From the NCBI RefSeq assembly GCF_000429905.1, contig NZ_AUCT01000003.1, forward strand, positions 186,001-250,000: 64,000 bases of DNA, in the 5' to 3' direction. Position 1 is the first letter of the stretch; each line of letters begins with the position of its first letter. The notes below the pieces were generated by a model. It searched no databases. It was given only the letters and a program-made list of their open reading frames with translations, and was not told the DNA's origin. Of the stretch, positions 17,643-26,851 are shown piece by piece. Made by a program: the position numbers and the translations under genes. The DNA comes from Desulfatibacillum aliphaticivorans DSM 15576 (GTDB lineage: Bacteria; Desulfobacterota; Desulfobacteria; Desulfobacterales; Desulfatibacillaceae).

Positions 17643-18497
17643 ATGGACATCTTTACAATCGACCCTGACAAATGCAACCGAGACGGCATCTGCGTGACCG
17701 AATGCCCGGTGGCCGGAATCCAAATGCTTGACAAGGAAGGCGTTCCCACGCCCGGCCCTGGCCTGGAGCAAACCTGCATGGCCTGCGGCCATTGCGTGGC
17801 CGTATGCCCCACCGGCGCCCTTTCCCATCGGGACGTTCCCATTGAGCAATGCCCGGAAATCAAAAAGGATCTGGTCATTAATCAGGATCAGGCGGAGCAA
17901 TTCCTCAGGTCCCGCCGTTCGGTCAGGGTGTATAAGGATAAATCCGCGCCCCGGGAGGTTTTGAAGCAATTAGTGGATATGGCCCACTACGCGCCCACGG
18001 CCCACAATGATCAGGAGGTCTGTTTCACGGTCATCGAAGATAAGGAAGAGGTCAAGATGCTGGCCGGCCTGTCCATAGACTGGATGCGGGGCATTATGGA
18101 GGCGGACCCGGGCCTGGGAAAGAAAATGTCGCTCCCTCTTTTTATCGGCGCCTGGGACATGGGATTTGACGTCGTTTGCCGGAGCGCTCCGCATATGATA
18201 CTGGCCCACGCCGAGCACGGCAAGTCCCCGTTCTCCCGCTACTACCCCACGGATTGCGCCTCGGCCCTGGCCTATGTGGAGCTGGCGGCGCCCACACTGG
18301 GGCTTGGAACCTTCTGGGGCGGCATGTTTATGGGCGCGGCCCTGGCCTATCCTCCCCTGCTGGAGGCCATGAACCTGCCCAAGGACCACCGTTTGAACGG
18401 AGTCCTGATGTTGGGGTATCCTAAGTTCAAATATCACCGTCTGCCCGAGCGCAAACCGGTTCCCGTTCGTTTTAGCGTGAAGGATTCCATGGCATAA
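17643..18497 (+). CDS. Nitroreductase with N-terminal 2[4Fe-4S] ferredoxin domain
   Basis: 284 residues from the second ATG, which has GGAG six bases upstream; the ATG at 17631 lacks a site. Two ferredoxin clusters are marked by CNRDGICVTECP and CMACGHCVAVCP in the first 65 residues. The rest is an FMN nitroreductase domain with RSRRSVRVYKD and APTAHNDQ near the flavin site. Such fusions occur in anaerobes and take electrons from ferredoxin pools; substrates are mostly unknown. It is a single gene, followed by an inverted repeat. Confidence 0.88.
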   Translation: MDIFTIDPDKCNRDGICVTECPVAGIQMLDKEGVPTPGPGLEQTCMACGHCVAVCPTGALSHRDVPIEQCPEIKKDLVINQDQAEQFLRSRRSVRVYKDKSAPREVLKQLVDMAHYAPTAHNDQEVCFTVIEDKEEVKMLAGLSIDWMRGIMEADPGLGKKMSLPLFIGAWDMGFDVVCRSAPHMILAHAEHGKSPFSRYYPTDCASALAYVELAAPTLGLGTFWGGMFMGAALAYPPLLEAMNLPKDHRLNGVLMLGYPKFKYHRLPERKPVPVRFSVKDSMA

Positions 18498-18526
18498 AAA
18501 GGGCTTTATTCCGCCATTAACTATTT

Positions 18527-18563
18527 GGGCCGGCGAGGGTTTAAAAAATCCCTTTTCCGGCCC
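18527..18563. terminator. Inverted repeat after the nitroreductase
   Basis: GGGCCGG and CCGGCCC (18527-18533, 18557-18563) with an inner AGGG/CCCT pair. There is no long T run, so termination strength is uncertain. Confidence 0.5.
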
Positions 18564-18816
18564 TTAGTCATTATGCACCTTAAATCGGGTCGGAAAGCGT
18601 CATATTTCTTGATCCTGCAATGTTTAAGTGCACGAATATTTACTTCTCTTGTTGCAGATTAATTGACTTCACCAAACGTTATTCAATAAACTTCAACCTG
18701 AATTTAAAAGCAGGCCATGGCCCGGGCGATTTTCAAGCAGGATAAAACCTTTTTCAAAAGGCCTGCGGCTTTGGTTTAAAAACGATTCCCGGCTGTTTTT
18801 ATGGAAGGATATGTTC
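18564..18816 (+). promoter_or_regulatory. Leader and weak promoter of the five-gene operon
   Basis: The gene-free gap is about 320 bases including the preceding repeat. TTGACT at 18663-18668 with a TAAACT-like -10 about 18 bases on is the best candidate, but only a partial match. AT-rich around 18600-18700. Confidence 0.3.
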
Positions 18817-20112
18817 ATGAACGCCTCGGAAGTAGTCCTTGAGTTGGCGGCCTCTCCGGAATTTTTTCCGGTAGCCCGATCAGTAACGGAAAATGCATCC
18901 CTGGCCATGGGACTGGAAAAGGCGGAAGCTCGGCGCGTGGCCATGGCCACGGAAGAAATCTTCATGTCCCTGTGCAAATCCGCCCCTGGGCGAAAATTAT
19001 CCATCCGCTGCACCCCGGGAGGGTATTGCGTCATCACCGAGTTTATCTTCCAGGACCCCGGCTTTCCTCTGGAATATTTCAACATGACTTCCTCCGTATC
19101 CACGAGCAACGAACAGGACATGGCGAACCTGGGACTCCTGGTGGCGTCCCGTATCATGGACGGGTTTTCAGTGGAACGGGATGATTCAGGCCGCTTCATG
19201 CTCAAGCTGATCAAAGAAAAATGCTACCCGCGCCATACGGGCGAAGGGGCCTCGTATCTGCCCCCCCTGGCGGCCTTTTCCATCCGAAAGGCCAATTCCG
19301 AAGAGGCCGCCTATGCAGCCGCCCAGGCAGTGGGATTATATCCCTCCCACGCCCTGCCGCGGCATTTCCTGCATCCCAGGATGCTGGCGGACAGAATCGA
19401 CTTTGGCGGCGCAACAGCGGCCATCGCTGTAGGACCTGGCGGTGAGATCGCCGGAATCATTGCCTGGGATCTTTCTTCAAGCGGCAACATGGTGGAATGC
19501 CACGGCCCGTTCCTTTTTACCAGGGACGGCAATCCGGCCCTGTGCGAGGCTTTACTGGATTTCTGCATCGGGGATATCGCCAAACTGCCCGTCATGGGAC
19601 TGATTAACCGCCGTCATAACCGGGACATTCCAATCCACTATTTCGAAACAGTGGGAAGCCTGCCTCTGACGGCCGGCAACGGCGAAACCTTTCAGGCGCC
19701 AGCCTATTTCAGGCAGATGCAGGAAGACACCGGGTGCAATGCGTGGGCTCATGAAAGCCTGGAGGAATTCCTGGAAAAGCAGTACGCGCGGCTATGCCTG
19801 CCCCGGAAAATATTGCGCCCCTCGGGCAGGGCTCTTGATCCCCAGAGCCGTTCGGTCCTGTTTTCCGAATTTGACAGGAACGCAGGCAACGTCACATTCC
19901 TCCCTGTCTCTCCGGGCCAGGACATACTTCCCAACGTGGAAGCGCACCTGAAAATGGCGAACAAGGAAAGCATAAAAAACGTGTTTTTCGGCATTGACCT
20001 GGGGCGTCCATGGCAGGCCGATTTTGCGCCGGCTATTTTGCAGGCTGGTTTTTCTCCCCGATACATCCTGCCCTACGCAGGATGCGGGGACATGGCTTTT
20101 TTCAGCCTGTGA
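18817..20112 (+). CDS. Two-part protein: HATPase-like domain plus GNAT-like region
   Basis: 431 residues; the second ATG is chosen because it lies 8 bases from GGAAGG. Residues 1-140 resemble the anti-sigma-factor type ATPase (RRVAMATEEIFMSL matches its first helix; NLGLLVASRIMDGF the later loop). Residues 150-300 resemble an acyl-CoA N-acyltransferase fold, with AAIAVGPGGEIAGIIAWD. The C-terminal 110 residues are unassigned. Function unknown; it could be a stand-alone regulator or a biosynthetic enzyme. It is the first gene of an operon with an aminotransferase, a deaminase-like enzyme, an exporter and an acetyltransferase. Confidence 0.6.
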   Translation: MNASEVVLELAASPEFFPVARSVTENASLAMGLEKAEARRVAMATEEIFMSLCKSAPGRKLSIRCTPGGYCVITEFIFQDPGFPLEYFNMTSSVSTSNEQDMANLGLLVASRIMDGFSVERDDSGRFMLKLIKEKCYPRHTGEGASYLPPLAAFSIRKANSEEAAYAAAQAVGLYPSHALPRHFLHPRMLADRIDFGGATAAIAVGPGGEIAGIIAWDLSSSGNMVECHGPFLFTRDGNPALCEALLDFCIGDIAKLPVMGLINRRHNRDIPIHYFETVGSLPLTAGNGETFQAPAYFRQMQEDTGCNAWAHESLEEFLEKQYARLCLPRKILRPSGRALDPQSRSVLFSEFDRNAGNVTFLPVSPGQDILPNVEAHLKMANKESIKNVFFGIDLGRPWQADFAPAILQAGFSPRYILPYAGCGDMAFFSL

Positions 20113-20122
20113 GGACATGCCC

Positions 20123-21253
20123 ATGACCACTTGCGCTCTGCCTGATTTCGACCGTTTAGTCCCTCCACACATAAAGTGCTTTGAGGCTTATGTCCCTTCC
20201 AAGCCGGACGATGTTCTGATGCAGTATTACGGATGCTCCTCCCTGCTGCGTTTGAACAACAACGAAAATCCCCTGGGGCCTCCCGGGGAATCCCGGCAAG
20301 CCATCCTGGATTTTCCGCCCAACAAAGCCTCCGTGTATCCCAGCGGGGACGCTTACCATCTACGCCGAAAACTGGCGGAACGCTTTGGCATGGGCCCGGA
20401 CCAGTTTCTGGTGGGAAATGGAGCCAACGAAGTCATAGCCTTTGTAATCAAGGCTTTTTGCCAGGAAGGCGACAACATTGTCACCGCGGACAAAACGTTC
20501 GCCGTGTACGAATGGGTGGCCCAGTTCTCCGGGTTCGAGGCCAGGACCGTCCCGTTAAAAGACTATGGGTTTAACGACGAAGCCATGCTGGCCGCGGCGG
20601 ACGAGCGGACCAAAATCTTTTTTGTGTGCAATCCCAACAATCCCACGGGAACCTACTGGGATCGGAACAAACTCCTGAATTTTCTGAATCGGGTGGGTAA
20701 CAAAAGCATTGTGGTGGTGGACGAAGCCTATTGCGAATTTGTTGAAAAACCGGACTTTCCCGACGCCATGGAGCTGTTGTCGCAATATCCCAATCTGGTG
20801 ACCTTCCGCACCTTTTCCAAGATGTTCGGGTTAGCCAGCCTGCGAATCGGGTACCTGGCCGGATCCCCGGAGGTGGTGGACATCATCCGCCGCACCTGCG
20901 TGGTATATTCGGTCAATGCCCTGGCGCAGGCGGCCGCCCTGGCCGCCCTGGAGTCCAAACACCATATTGAAAACACAAGGGCGCTTGTCCGGGAAGCCAA
21001 GGAATATTTGAACCATGAAATGAACTCTCTGGGCCTGTTCACCGTGGGGGAAGAAGGATGCTACCTGATGGTTCGCCTTCCCATGAGCGACAGCCTGGCT
21101 TATCGCAAGCTCATGAGCCAGGGAGTCATGATCCGCACCATGACCGGATTCCGTTTCCCCAATTTCATCCGAGTGTCCGTGGGGGAAATGCCGGCCATGC
21201 AAAGGTTCGTGCACTGTCTTAAAAACATCCTGAGGGAGAGCGGACATGATTGA
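20123..21253 (+). CDS. HisC-like class I/II aminotransferase
   Basis: 376 residues. The second of two ATGs is chosen: it has GAGG 8 bases upstream. LLRLNNNENPLGPP, the PNNPTG loop and Lys233 in TFSKMFGLASLRIGY (PLP Schiff base) define the histidinol-phosphate aminotransferase fold. There are no other histidine genes here, so it probably acts on another amino donor in the operon's pathway. It overlaps the next gene by 8 bases. Confidence 0.85.
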   Translation: MTTCALPDFDRLVPPHIKCFEAYVPSKPDDVLMQYYGCSSLLRLNNNENPLGPPGESRQAILDFPPNKASVYPSGDAYHLRRKLAERFGMGPDQFLVGNGANEVIAFVIKAFCQEGDNIVTADKTFAVYEWVAQFSGFEARTVPLKDYGFNDEAMLAAADERTKIFFVCNPNNPTGTYWDRNKLLNFLNRVGNKSIVVVDEAYCEFVEKPDFPDAMELLSQYPNLVTFRTFSKMFGLASLRIGYLAGSPEVVDIIRRTCVVYSVNALAQAAALAALESKHHIENTRALVREAKEYLNHEMNSLGLFTVGEEGCYLMVRLPMSDSLAYRKLMSQGVMIRTMTGFRFPNFIRVSVGEMPAMQRFVHCLKNILRESGHD

Positions 21254-22223
21254 TGCCATTCAGGACCGTTTCAGGGCTTTGCCCAAAGCTGAACTGCACG
21301 TGCATCTGGAAGGCGCCCTGCCCCTTGAGTTTTTGAATCGCCTGGCTGCGGATAAAGGACGCGACCCCATAAAACCGGACATATTTGCATTCAAAAATTT
21401 TGAGGAATTCGCCTTATGCTTCTTCACCACAACCAGCCTTTTGGAGAATGAAGAAGATTTTTATCAGGCGGCCCGCGCCTTTGTGGAAGCCCAAGCCAAA
21501 GAAAACATTGTGTATACGGAGTTTTCCTTTATGCCGGGATTTCACGTCAAACGGGGCGTTAAACCGGAAGCCATGTTCCAGGGCCTGTACTCCGGTCTTC
21601 AGGATGGAATGAAGCAACATCCCGTTCAGGTGAAGATTCTTTTTTCCATTTCCCGCATGTTCGGCGCTGAGGCCGGAGAGGAAACGCTGGATTACATTCG
21701 CCGGTTTCCCGACGATCATATTCTGGGCATAGATCTGGCAGGCATGGAGGTTCCGGACAGCATTACGCCCTTCGCCTCCTGCTTCAAAGAGGCTAGGGCC
21801 ATGGGCCTGGAGACCGTAGCGCACGCAGGAGAGTTTTCAGGCCCCGACCATGTGGCGCAAACCATTGAGATCCTCCGCCCCAGGCGCATAGGGCACGGTC
21901 TGGGAGCTGCTTTGGACAACCGGATATGCCGGATGCTTGCGGAAAGGGACATTGCCCTTGAATTAGCGCCCACCAGCAACGTGCTTCTTGGGGCAGCCGC
22001 CTCCTACGAAAAGCATCCCCTTGCCAAACTTATGAAAATGGGAGTTCCCGTGACTCTAAATTCGGATGATCCTATTTTTTTCAGCACCACCCTGAGCAGG
22101 GAATACGCCATTGCCCGGACGGTCATGGGTTTGGATGAAGACAGCCTCATGGCCATTTTAGCCAATGGCTTCCAATATGGATTTCTGGACCCAAAAGACA
22201 AGGAACGGACCGATGACCAATAG
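21246..22223 (+). CDS. Adenosine-deaminase-like amidohydrolase
   Basis: 325 residues. Metal and catalytic motifs of the family are all present: HVHLEG (His18, His20), VAHAGE, GHG, and NSDDP. Family members deaminate adenosine, adenine or related N6-substituted purines; the operon partners (aminotransferase, exporter, acetyltransferase) suggest a nucleoside-like or modified substrate instead of plain salvage (inference). Starts inside the aminotransferase gene. Confidence 0.85.
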   Translation: MIDAIQDRFRALPKAELHVHLEGALPLEFLNRLAADKGRDPIKPDIFAFKNFEEFALCFFTTTSLLENEEDFYQAARAFVEAQAKENIVYTEFSFMPGFHVKRGVKPEAMFQGLYSGLQDGMKQHPVQVKILFSISRMFGAEAGEETLDYIRRFPDDHILGIDLAGMEVPDSITPFASCFKEARAMGLETVAHAGEFSGPDHVAQTIEILRPRRIGHGLGAALDNRICRMLAERDIALELAPTSNVLLGAAASYEKHPLAKLMKMGVPVTLNSDDPIFFSTTLSREYAIARTVMGLDEDSLMAILANGFQYGFLDPKDKERTDDQ

Positions 22224-22240
22224 AAAACAGGAACCGCCTC

Positions 22241-23452
22241 ATGACTGACGCATCACGCAGGCAGGAAAATCCCCTTGAGGAGCCCGCTCAGGCGCCATTG
22301 CTTACCGCACCGTTTGTGCTGCTAATCCTGGCGTTCTTTCTGGGGCTGTGCAATATGGCGGTTTTTTTCAATTTTTACGCCTGCCTGATTGCCAACGGGG
22401 TGGAAGCCGGAACGGCCGGTTTTCTCTTGGGCCTCTTTTCCCTGACGGCGCTGATAGTCCGTCCTTTCATCAGCCCCCTGATCCATCCGGGCAATGCCCT
22501 GCCATGGATCGGCTTGGGGGCCGCAGGCATGATTCTGTGCCTGGGCGGCTATACACTCAGCCATGAAACATTAATCATAGGCATCATCAGGGCGGCCCAT
22601 GGCCTTTCTTTTGTGGTAATGGTCACGGCGGTTATTTCCTCCACCGTAGGGGTCATAAGCCCCCAAAAGAGCGGACTTGCCTTTGGGATCATGTCCATCG
22701 TCAATTTACTGCCCTTTGCCATCATTCCTGCACTCGTGGAATTCGGCCTTTCCCATGGCCTCACCCAGGCGAATATTTACATGCTGGCTGCAGCTTCCAC
22801 TGCGCTGGTCTTCCCTCTGCTCTTGGTGATCAAGCGACTGCACACCAGGACTTCGTCCGCCGAAAATGGGGAGAAGGCCATTCCCACACGCAGGGAGATC
22901 ATGAACAATTTCAAGCGGGCGGACATAATTCTCGCCCTCTCGCTTGGGGCCGTGGCATATTTATGTTTTGCCATTATATTCATGTTTTTAAAAAGCTACG
23001 GCCCAACCATAGGCGTGGAAAAAGTCAGCCCCTTTTTCGCCCTGGCCACAGTGAGCATGATAGGCATCCGCCTGGCTTCGGCCGCCCTGTTCGACCACTG
23101 GAACAAGGTCAGATTATGCACGGGCGCCCTGATTTTCGTGGGCCTGATGTTTTTACTGCTGCAGTCAACCAGAAGCCAGTGGTGCTTTTACGCCTCCGGC
23201 GCTTTGCTGGGATTGGGATGGGGAATAGCCATGCCAGTTATAATGGCCATCGTATTCAACCTGTCGGAGCCCAGGCTTCGCGCCTTCAACACCAACATGA
23301 TGATTGAAATGGTGGACCTGGGCTATTTCCTGGGGCCGTTTTTAGGCGGCCTCGTTGTCTCCAGTTATGGATATTCCGTTCTATTTTTCATTATGTCAGC
23401 GGTTTCAATCATATTTGGGCTCTTAGCCCTGCGGCTTGCCGGAAAGGTTTAA
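22241..23452 (+). CDS. Major facilitator superfamily transporter
   Basis: 403 residues with about twelve membrane segments. The N-terminal half has NFYACLIANGVEAGTAGFL; the central cytoplasmic loop is at about 195-220. AGKV ends the protein three bases before the next ATG. Position in the operon, after three enzymes, suggests export of the product or uptake of its precursor. Confidence 0.88.
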   Translation: MTDASRRQENPLEEPAQAPLLTAPFVLLILAFFLGLCNMAVFFNFYACLIANGVEAGTAGFLLGLFSLTALIVRPFISPLIHPGNALPWIGLGAAGMILCLGGYTLSHETLIIGIIRAAHGLSFVVMVTAVISSTVGVISPQKSGLAFGIMSIVNLLPFAIIPALVEFGLSHGLTQANIYMLAAASTALVFPLLLVIKRLHTRTSSAENGEKAIPTRREIMNNFKRADIILALSLGAVAYLCFAIIFMFLKSYGPTIGVEKVSPFFALATVSMIGIRLASAALFDHWNKVRLCTGALIFVGLMFLLLQSTRSQWCFYASGALLGLGWGIAMPVIMAIVFNLSEPRLRAFNTNMMIEMVDLGYFLGPFLGGLVVSSYGYSVLFFIMSAVSIIFGLLALRLAGKV

Positions 23453-23455
23453 ACC

Positions 23456-24475
23456 ATGGAAAAACAATCCCAGGAAACTTCATTTACCGTCGGCCTGTTC
23501 CAGCCCGAAGATGCGCCCGGAGTGGGCGACTTGTTCAGGGCTGTTTATGGAGAAGGCTATCCTGTCAAACTCTATTATAACCCGAACGAACTCAGGGAAG
23601 CCTTCAAAAAAAAGGAAGTCCTGCCTTTTGTCGCAAAGGACCAAGACGGCGCATTAATTGGCGTCACCGCCATTTACAGATCCTCCCCTTTTGAACGCCT
23701 TTATGAAAGCGGGTCTGGCATTGTCCTGCCCCAATACCGGGGGGCTGGCATCGCATCCCGGTTGCAAGGAATGTTGGCTGATCGCAAACTCCTGAAAGAG
23801 CTGCAAATCGAGGGCCTGTGGGGAGAGGCGGTAGCCAACCATGTTTTTATGCAAAAAATCAGTGTACACATGGGATTCTGTGAAGCAGGCCTGGAGGTGG
23901 ACCTCATGCCTGCCGAGGCCTACGATCGGGAAAAAAGCGCAGCGGGCCGGGTGGGCGCCGTGATTGGTTTTAAAACAGTAAAACCCAGGCCCCATACCGT
24001 CTATCTGCCCGGGTGCTATGAGGAGGAACTTCGGTTTCTCTACGAGGATATGGACGACGCCCGCCCCCTGGAAAAAACCCATGCCGGCGTCCCGGCGGAC
24101 GGGACCACATCAGTTGATCCCACCATTTATGACTTCGCCCAGGTGGCGCGCTTTGCCATCCATTCCGTGGGCCCGGATTTCTCAGAAGAATTTCAAAAAA
24201 AAGAAAAGGAAATCCGAGAGGCAAACAAAATCCAAGTGTGCCAGGCATGGGTCAAATTATCCCACCCCTGGTGCGCCGCCGCCGTTGAGGCTCTTAAGGG
24301 CCAGGGATATTTCCTGGGCGGCCTGCTGCCCCGGTGGTTTGATGATGACGGCCTGCTCATGCAAAAAATCCTGCATACGCCCAACTGGGAAGGCGTCAAG
24401 CTCTATTCCGACCGGGCCAAGCGGATAATGGATATGGCGTACAAGGATTGGGAAAACGTAGGGGGAGTTAAATAA
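23456..24475 (+). CDS. GNAT-family acetyltransferase
   Basis: 339 residues. The N-terminal half carries the acetyl-CoA motif IVLPQYRGAGIASRL (about 84-98). The C-terminal half, with GGLLPRWFDDDGLLMQK, looks like a second, degenerate GNAT-type domain. It is the last gene of the operon, starting three bases after the transporter stop, and is followed by a long inverted repeat. Confidence 0.75.
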   Translation: MEKQSQETSFTVGLFQPEDAPGVGDLFRAVYGEGYPVKLYYNPNELREAFKKKEVLPFVAKDQDGALIGVTAIYRSSPFERLYESGSGIVLPQYRGAGIASRLQGMLADRKLLKELQIEGLWGEAVANHVFMQKISVHMGFCEAGLEVDLMPAEAYDREKSAAGRVGAVIGFKTVKPRPHTVYLPGCYEEELRFLYEDMDDARPLEKTHAGVPADGTTSVDPTIYDFAQVARFAIHSVGPDFSEEFQKKEKEIREANKIQVCQAWVKLSHPWCAAAVEALKGQGYFLGGLLPRWFDDDGLLMQKILHTPNWEGVKLYSDRAKRIMDMAYKDWENVGGVK

Positions 24476-24508
24476 AATATTGGTTTTAAAAGATATTTTA
24501 CACTAAAC

Positions 24509-24560
24509 AAGCTCAATCCAACCCAACGCGCATACTGCAAAAATGGGTTGGATTGAGCTT
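24509..24560. terminator. 17-bp perfect inverted repeat between convergent genes
   Basis: AAGCTCAATCCAACCCA (24509-24525) pairs with TGGGTTGGATTGAGCTT (24544-24560) around an 18-base loop. Probably a bidirectional terminator for the operon and the UxaA gene; it lacks a strong T run. Confidence 0.6.
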
Positions 24561-24624
24561 TGATTTGCGGCCAAAAGCATCTCCTAAAGAGGAAGGCGGA
24601 GCAAACCCGACCGTTGGACTTGCC

Positions 24625-25785
24625 TTAAAAGGACGTATTCTGGCTGTAGACGCACAGGACGCCGTCCTGCTCGTTGATTTCCGCCTTGGTCCGCCTGCCG
24701 TTGACGGCGTCCAGGATGCATTGCACGACGTCCTCGCCCATTTGATCCAGGCTTTTGCCTTCCAGAATGGCGCCCGCGTTCAGGTCCATGTCGTCCTCCA
24801 TGGATTGGAACATTCTGCTGGTGGAGGCCACCTTGACCACCGGAACGATGGGAAAGCCGATGGGGTTGCCCCTGCCCGTGGTGAACACGATCACCTGGGC
24901 GCCCGAGGCGGCCAGGCCGGTGAGGGATTCGGCGTCGTATCCGGGTCCGTGCATGATGGACAGACCCGGCTGCGTCGGAATTTCGGCGTAATCCACCACC
25001 TGATTGATGGGCGTGGTCCCGCCTTTGATGATGCAGCCCAGGGCTTTCTCCCGAATGCTGCTCATGCCGCCGTCCATGTTTCCCGGGGATATAATCATCT
25101 TGGCTATGGGGCCCAGGACTTCATAGGTCTTGGCCTCCACCGAACTTATCAGGTTTTTGATCTGCTCCGCGATCTCGGGATTTGCAGACCGCCGTTCCAA
25201 TATGTGGCTGGTTCCGATCATTTCCGTGGTTTCGGTGAGGATCACCTTGCCGCCTTTTGCAACCAGCCAGTCCGAAGCCCTGCCCACGGCCGGGTTGGCG
25301 GTGACGCCGGAAAAGGCGTCGGAGCCTCCGCATTCCAGGCCTAAAGTGAGTTTGTCCAGGGGAAAGGGCTTTCTTTCCTGGACCTGTATCTGCGTCATAA
25401 AATCCTTGGCGATCTCGATGCCTTTGGCCGTGGTCTTGCGGGAGCCGCCCTCCGCCTGGATCATCAACCGGGCGTGGGGCCGGCCGGCCATGGCCGCGGC
25501 CAAAGCCATGCCCTCGGCGTTGACGACCTCGCACCCCAGCCCGACGATGATGACCGCGCCCACGTTGGGATTCTTGCACAAATTCTGAAAGGTCCTGGTG
25601 TGCATGTCAGCATCGGAGCCGCCCCTGCCGCACCCCATGCCGTGAAGCAAGGGGACCACTCCCGGCACGGCCCGGGCGATGGCTGCAGCCACCGGGGCGG
25701 CGCAGGCCACGGAAGGAATGACCGCCACGTAGTTTCTCACGCCCACGGAACCGTCTTCGCGTCCATATCCCATGAATGAATCCAT
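24625..25785 (-). CDS. UxaA-family dehydratase, large subunit
   Basis: 386 residues. MGYGREDGSVGVRN at the start and the Cys-containing blocks GMGCGRGG, LGLECGGSDAFSG and ALGCIIKGG match the D-altronate/galactarate dehydratase large-subunit type, which binds an iron or iron-sulfur centre. The partner SAF-domain subunit is the separate gene 2 bases upstream; in some organisms the two are fused. Substrate is a sugar acid or a related hydroxy acid such as sulfolactate, and cannot be told from sequence. AAGGAG precedes the ATG. Confidence 0.85.
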   Translation of the reverse strand: MDSFMGYGREDGSVGVRNYVAVIPSVACAAPVAAAIARAVPGVVPLLHGMGCGRGGSDADMHTRTFQNLCKNPNVGAVIIVGLGCEVVNAEGMALAAAMAGRPHARLMIQAEGGSRKTTAKGIEIAKDFMTQIQVQERKPFPLDKLTLGLECGGSDAFSGVTANPAVGRASDWLVAKGGKVILTETTEMIGTSHILERRSANPEIAEQIKNLISSVEAKTYEVLGPIAKMIISPGNMDGGMSSIREKALGCIIKGGTTPINQVVDYAEIPTQPGLSIMHGPGYDAESLTGLAASGAQVIVFTTGRGNPIGFPIVPVVKVASTSRMFQSMEDDMDLNAGAILEGKSLDQMGEDVVQCILDAVNGRRTKAEINEQDGVLCVYSQNTSF

Positions 25786-25787
25786 GA

Positions 25788-26054
25788 TTATTCTCCTTTC
25801 AGGGTCAGATTATGGGTATGGACCCACTCGCCTTGCTTGAGGTCCTGGGCGGCCTGCCCGATGATTTCGCCGTATTTGATGACGTCCTCCCCCTCGGAAA
25901 GATCTTTGAGCAGCACCTTGTGGCTGTAAGCAATGTCGGCGATCGTGCGGCACAGGACCTTCTCCCCGACGCGCACTTCCTCACCCTGGCCGATGTCTTC
26001 CAGGGCGATGGCCACGTTGTCGGCCGGATTGACCATGATGGCGTTAGGTTTCAT
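25788..26054 (-). CDS. UxaA-family dehydratase, small SAF-domain subunit
   Basis: 88 residues from the ATG behind GGGGGAAG; longer in-frame starts have no site. IALEDIGQGEEV, SHKVLLKDLSEGE and VHTHNL are the SAF-domain signature. Paired with the large subunit directly downstream. Confidence 0.85.
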   Translation of the reverse strand: MKPNAIMVNPADNVAIALEDIGQGEEVRVGEKVLCRTIADIAYSHKVLLKDLSEGEDVIKYGEIIGQAAQDLKQGEWVHTHNLTLKGE

Positions 26055-26192
26055 GACTTCCCCCTGCGAGCTTGAATTGGATGGATGCCCGGACGGCGAA
26101 GCGCCGTTCCGGTTACAGGACTGAAACAACTTTATCGCGCCAGGCACAGGAAGTCATTAACATATGTTAATCAACCGGATGAAAATAAGAAG

Positions 26193-26783
26193 TCATTGCA
26201 CATTTTTCAAAGAGGAGCGGATGCGGCTGAGAGAAACCGGAGAAATGCCGAGATAAGAGGCAATGTGATATTGGGAAACGCGATCTTCCAGGCCGGGATG
26301 GGCTTCCAGGAAATCCAGGTATCGGGTCGCCGCATCGTCCATCAGCAGGGAGCGCTCGCGGCATTCCTTTTCCAAAAACATCCGCTTGGTGTAATCGGAC
26401 ATGATATCAGCCCAGCAGGGATGTCCGGCCGCCAAGTCTTCCAGATCCTGAAAAGAAAAGCAAAGCAGCTCGCTGTCTTCCAAGGCCTGGATGGAATACC
26501 AGTTGCTCCGGCCCAGCAGATAAGGGGCGTAGCCTCCCAGCAAATGGCCGATATGGCGGAACGCCAAAATGCGTTCGTCGCCCTTATCCGTAATGCAATA
26601 GGTGCGAAAAAGGCCGGAAACCACCGCGCCAACAAGATGCGGCTTTTCCCCGGCCTTGATGAAAAAGCCGTTTTTGGGCACATGAAGCGGGGCGGACAGG
26701 GCCAGGAGCTTTTCCCATTCCGAATCCGGCGCCAGAGAGTCAAACCCAAGGGCTTTGCGAACTGCATCCAAATCAGCGGCCAT
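26193..26783 (-). CDS. Crp/Fnr-family regulator
   Basis: 196 residues from the ATG at 26783 (an earlier TTG would add 19 residues). The N-terminal cyclic-nucleotide-type sensor fold is followed by a helix-turn-helix near the C-terminus (ASYLGISPVSLSRIR). It lacks the four-Cys iron-sulfur arrangement of Fnr. It lies upstream of the UxaA pair on the same strand, about 140 bases away, and may control it. Confidence 0.8.
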   Translation of the reverse strand: MAADLDAVRKALGFDSLAPDSEWEKLLALSAPLHVPKNGFFIKAGEKPHLVGAVVSGLFRTYCITDKGDERILAFRHIGHLLGGYAPYLLGRSNWYSIQALEDSELLCFSFQDLEDLAAGHPCWADIMSDYTKRMFLEKECRERSLLMDDAATRYLDFLEAHPGLEDRVSQYHIASYLGISPVSLSRIRSSLKNVQ

Positions 26784-26851
26784 AAATATGCAACCTGTTT
26801 GCTCAGTGAGGTTTAGATTGATATTACCGCTTAGTTCCAAACATTCCGGCT

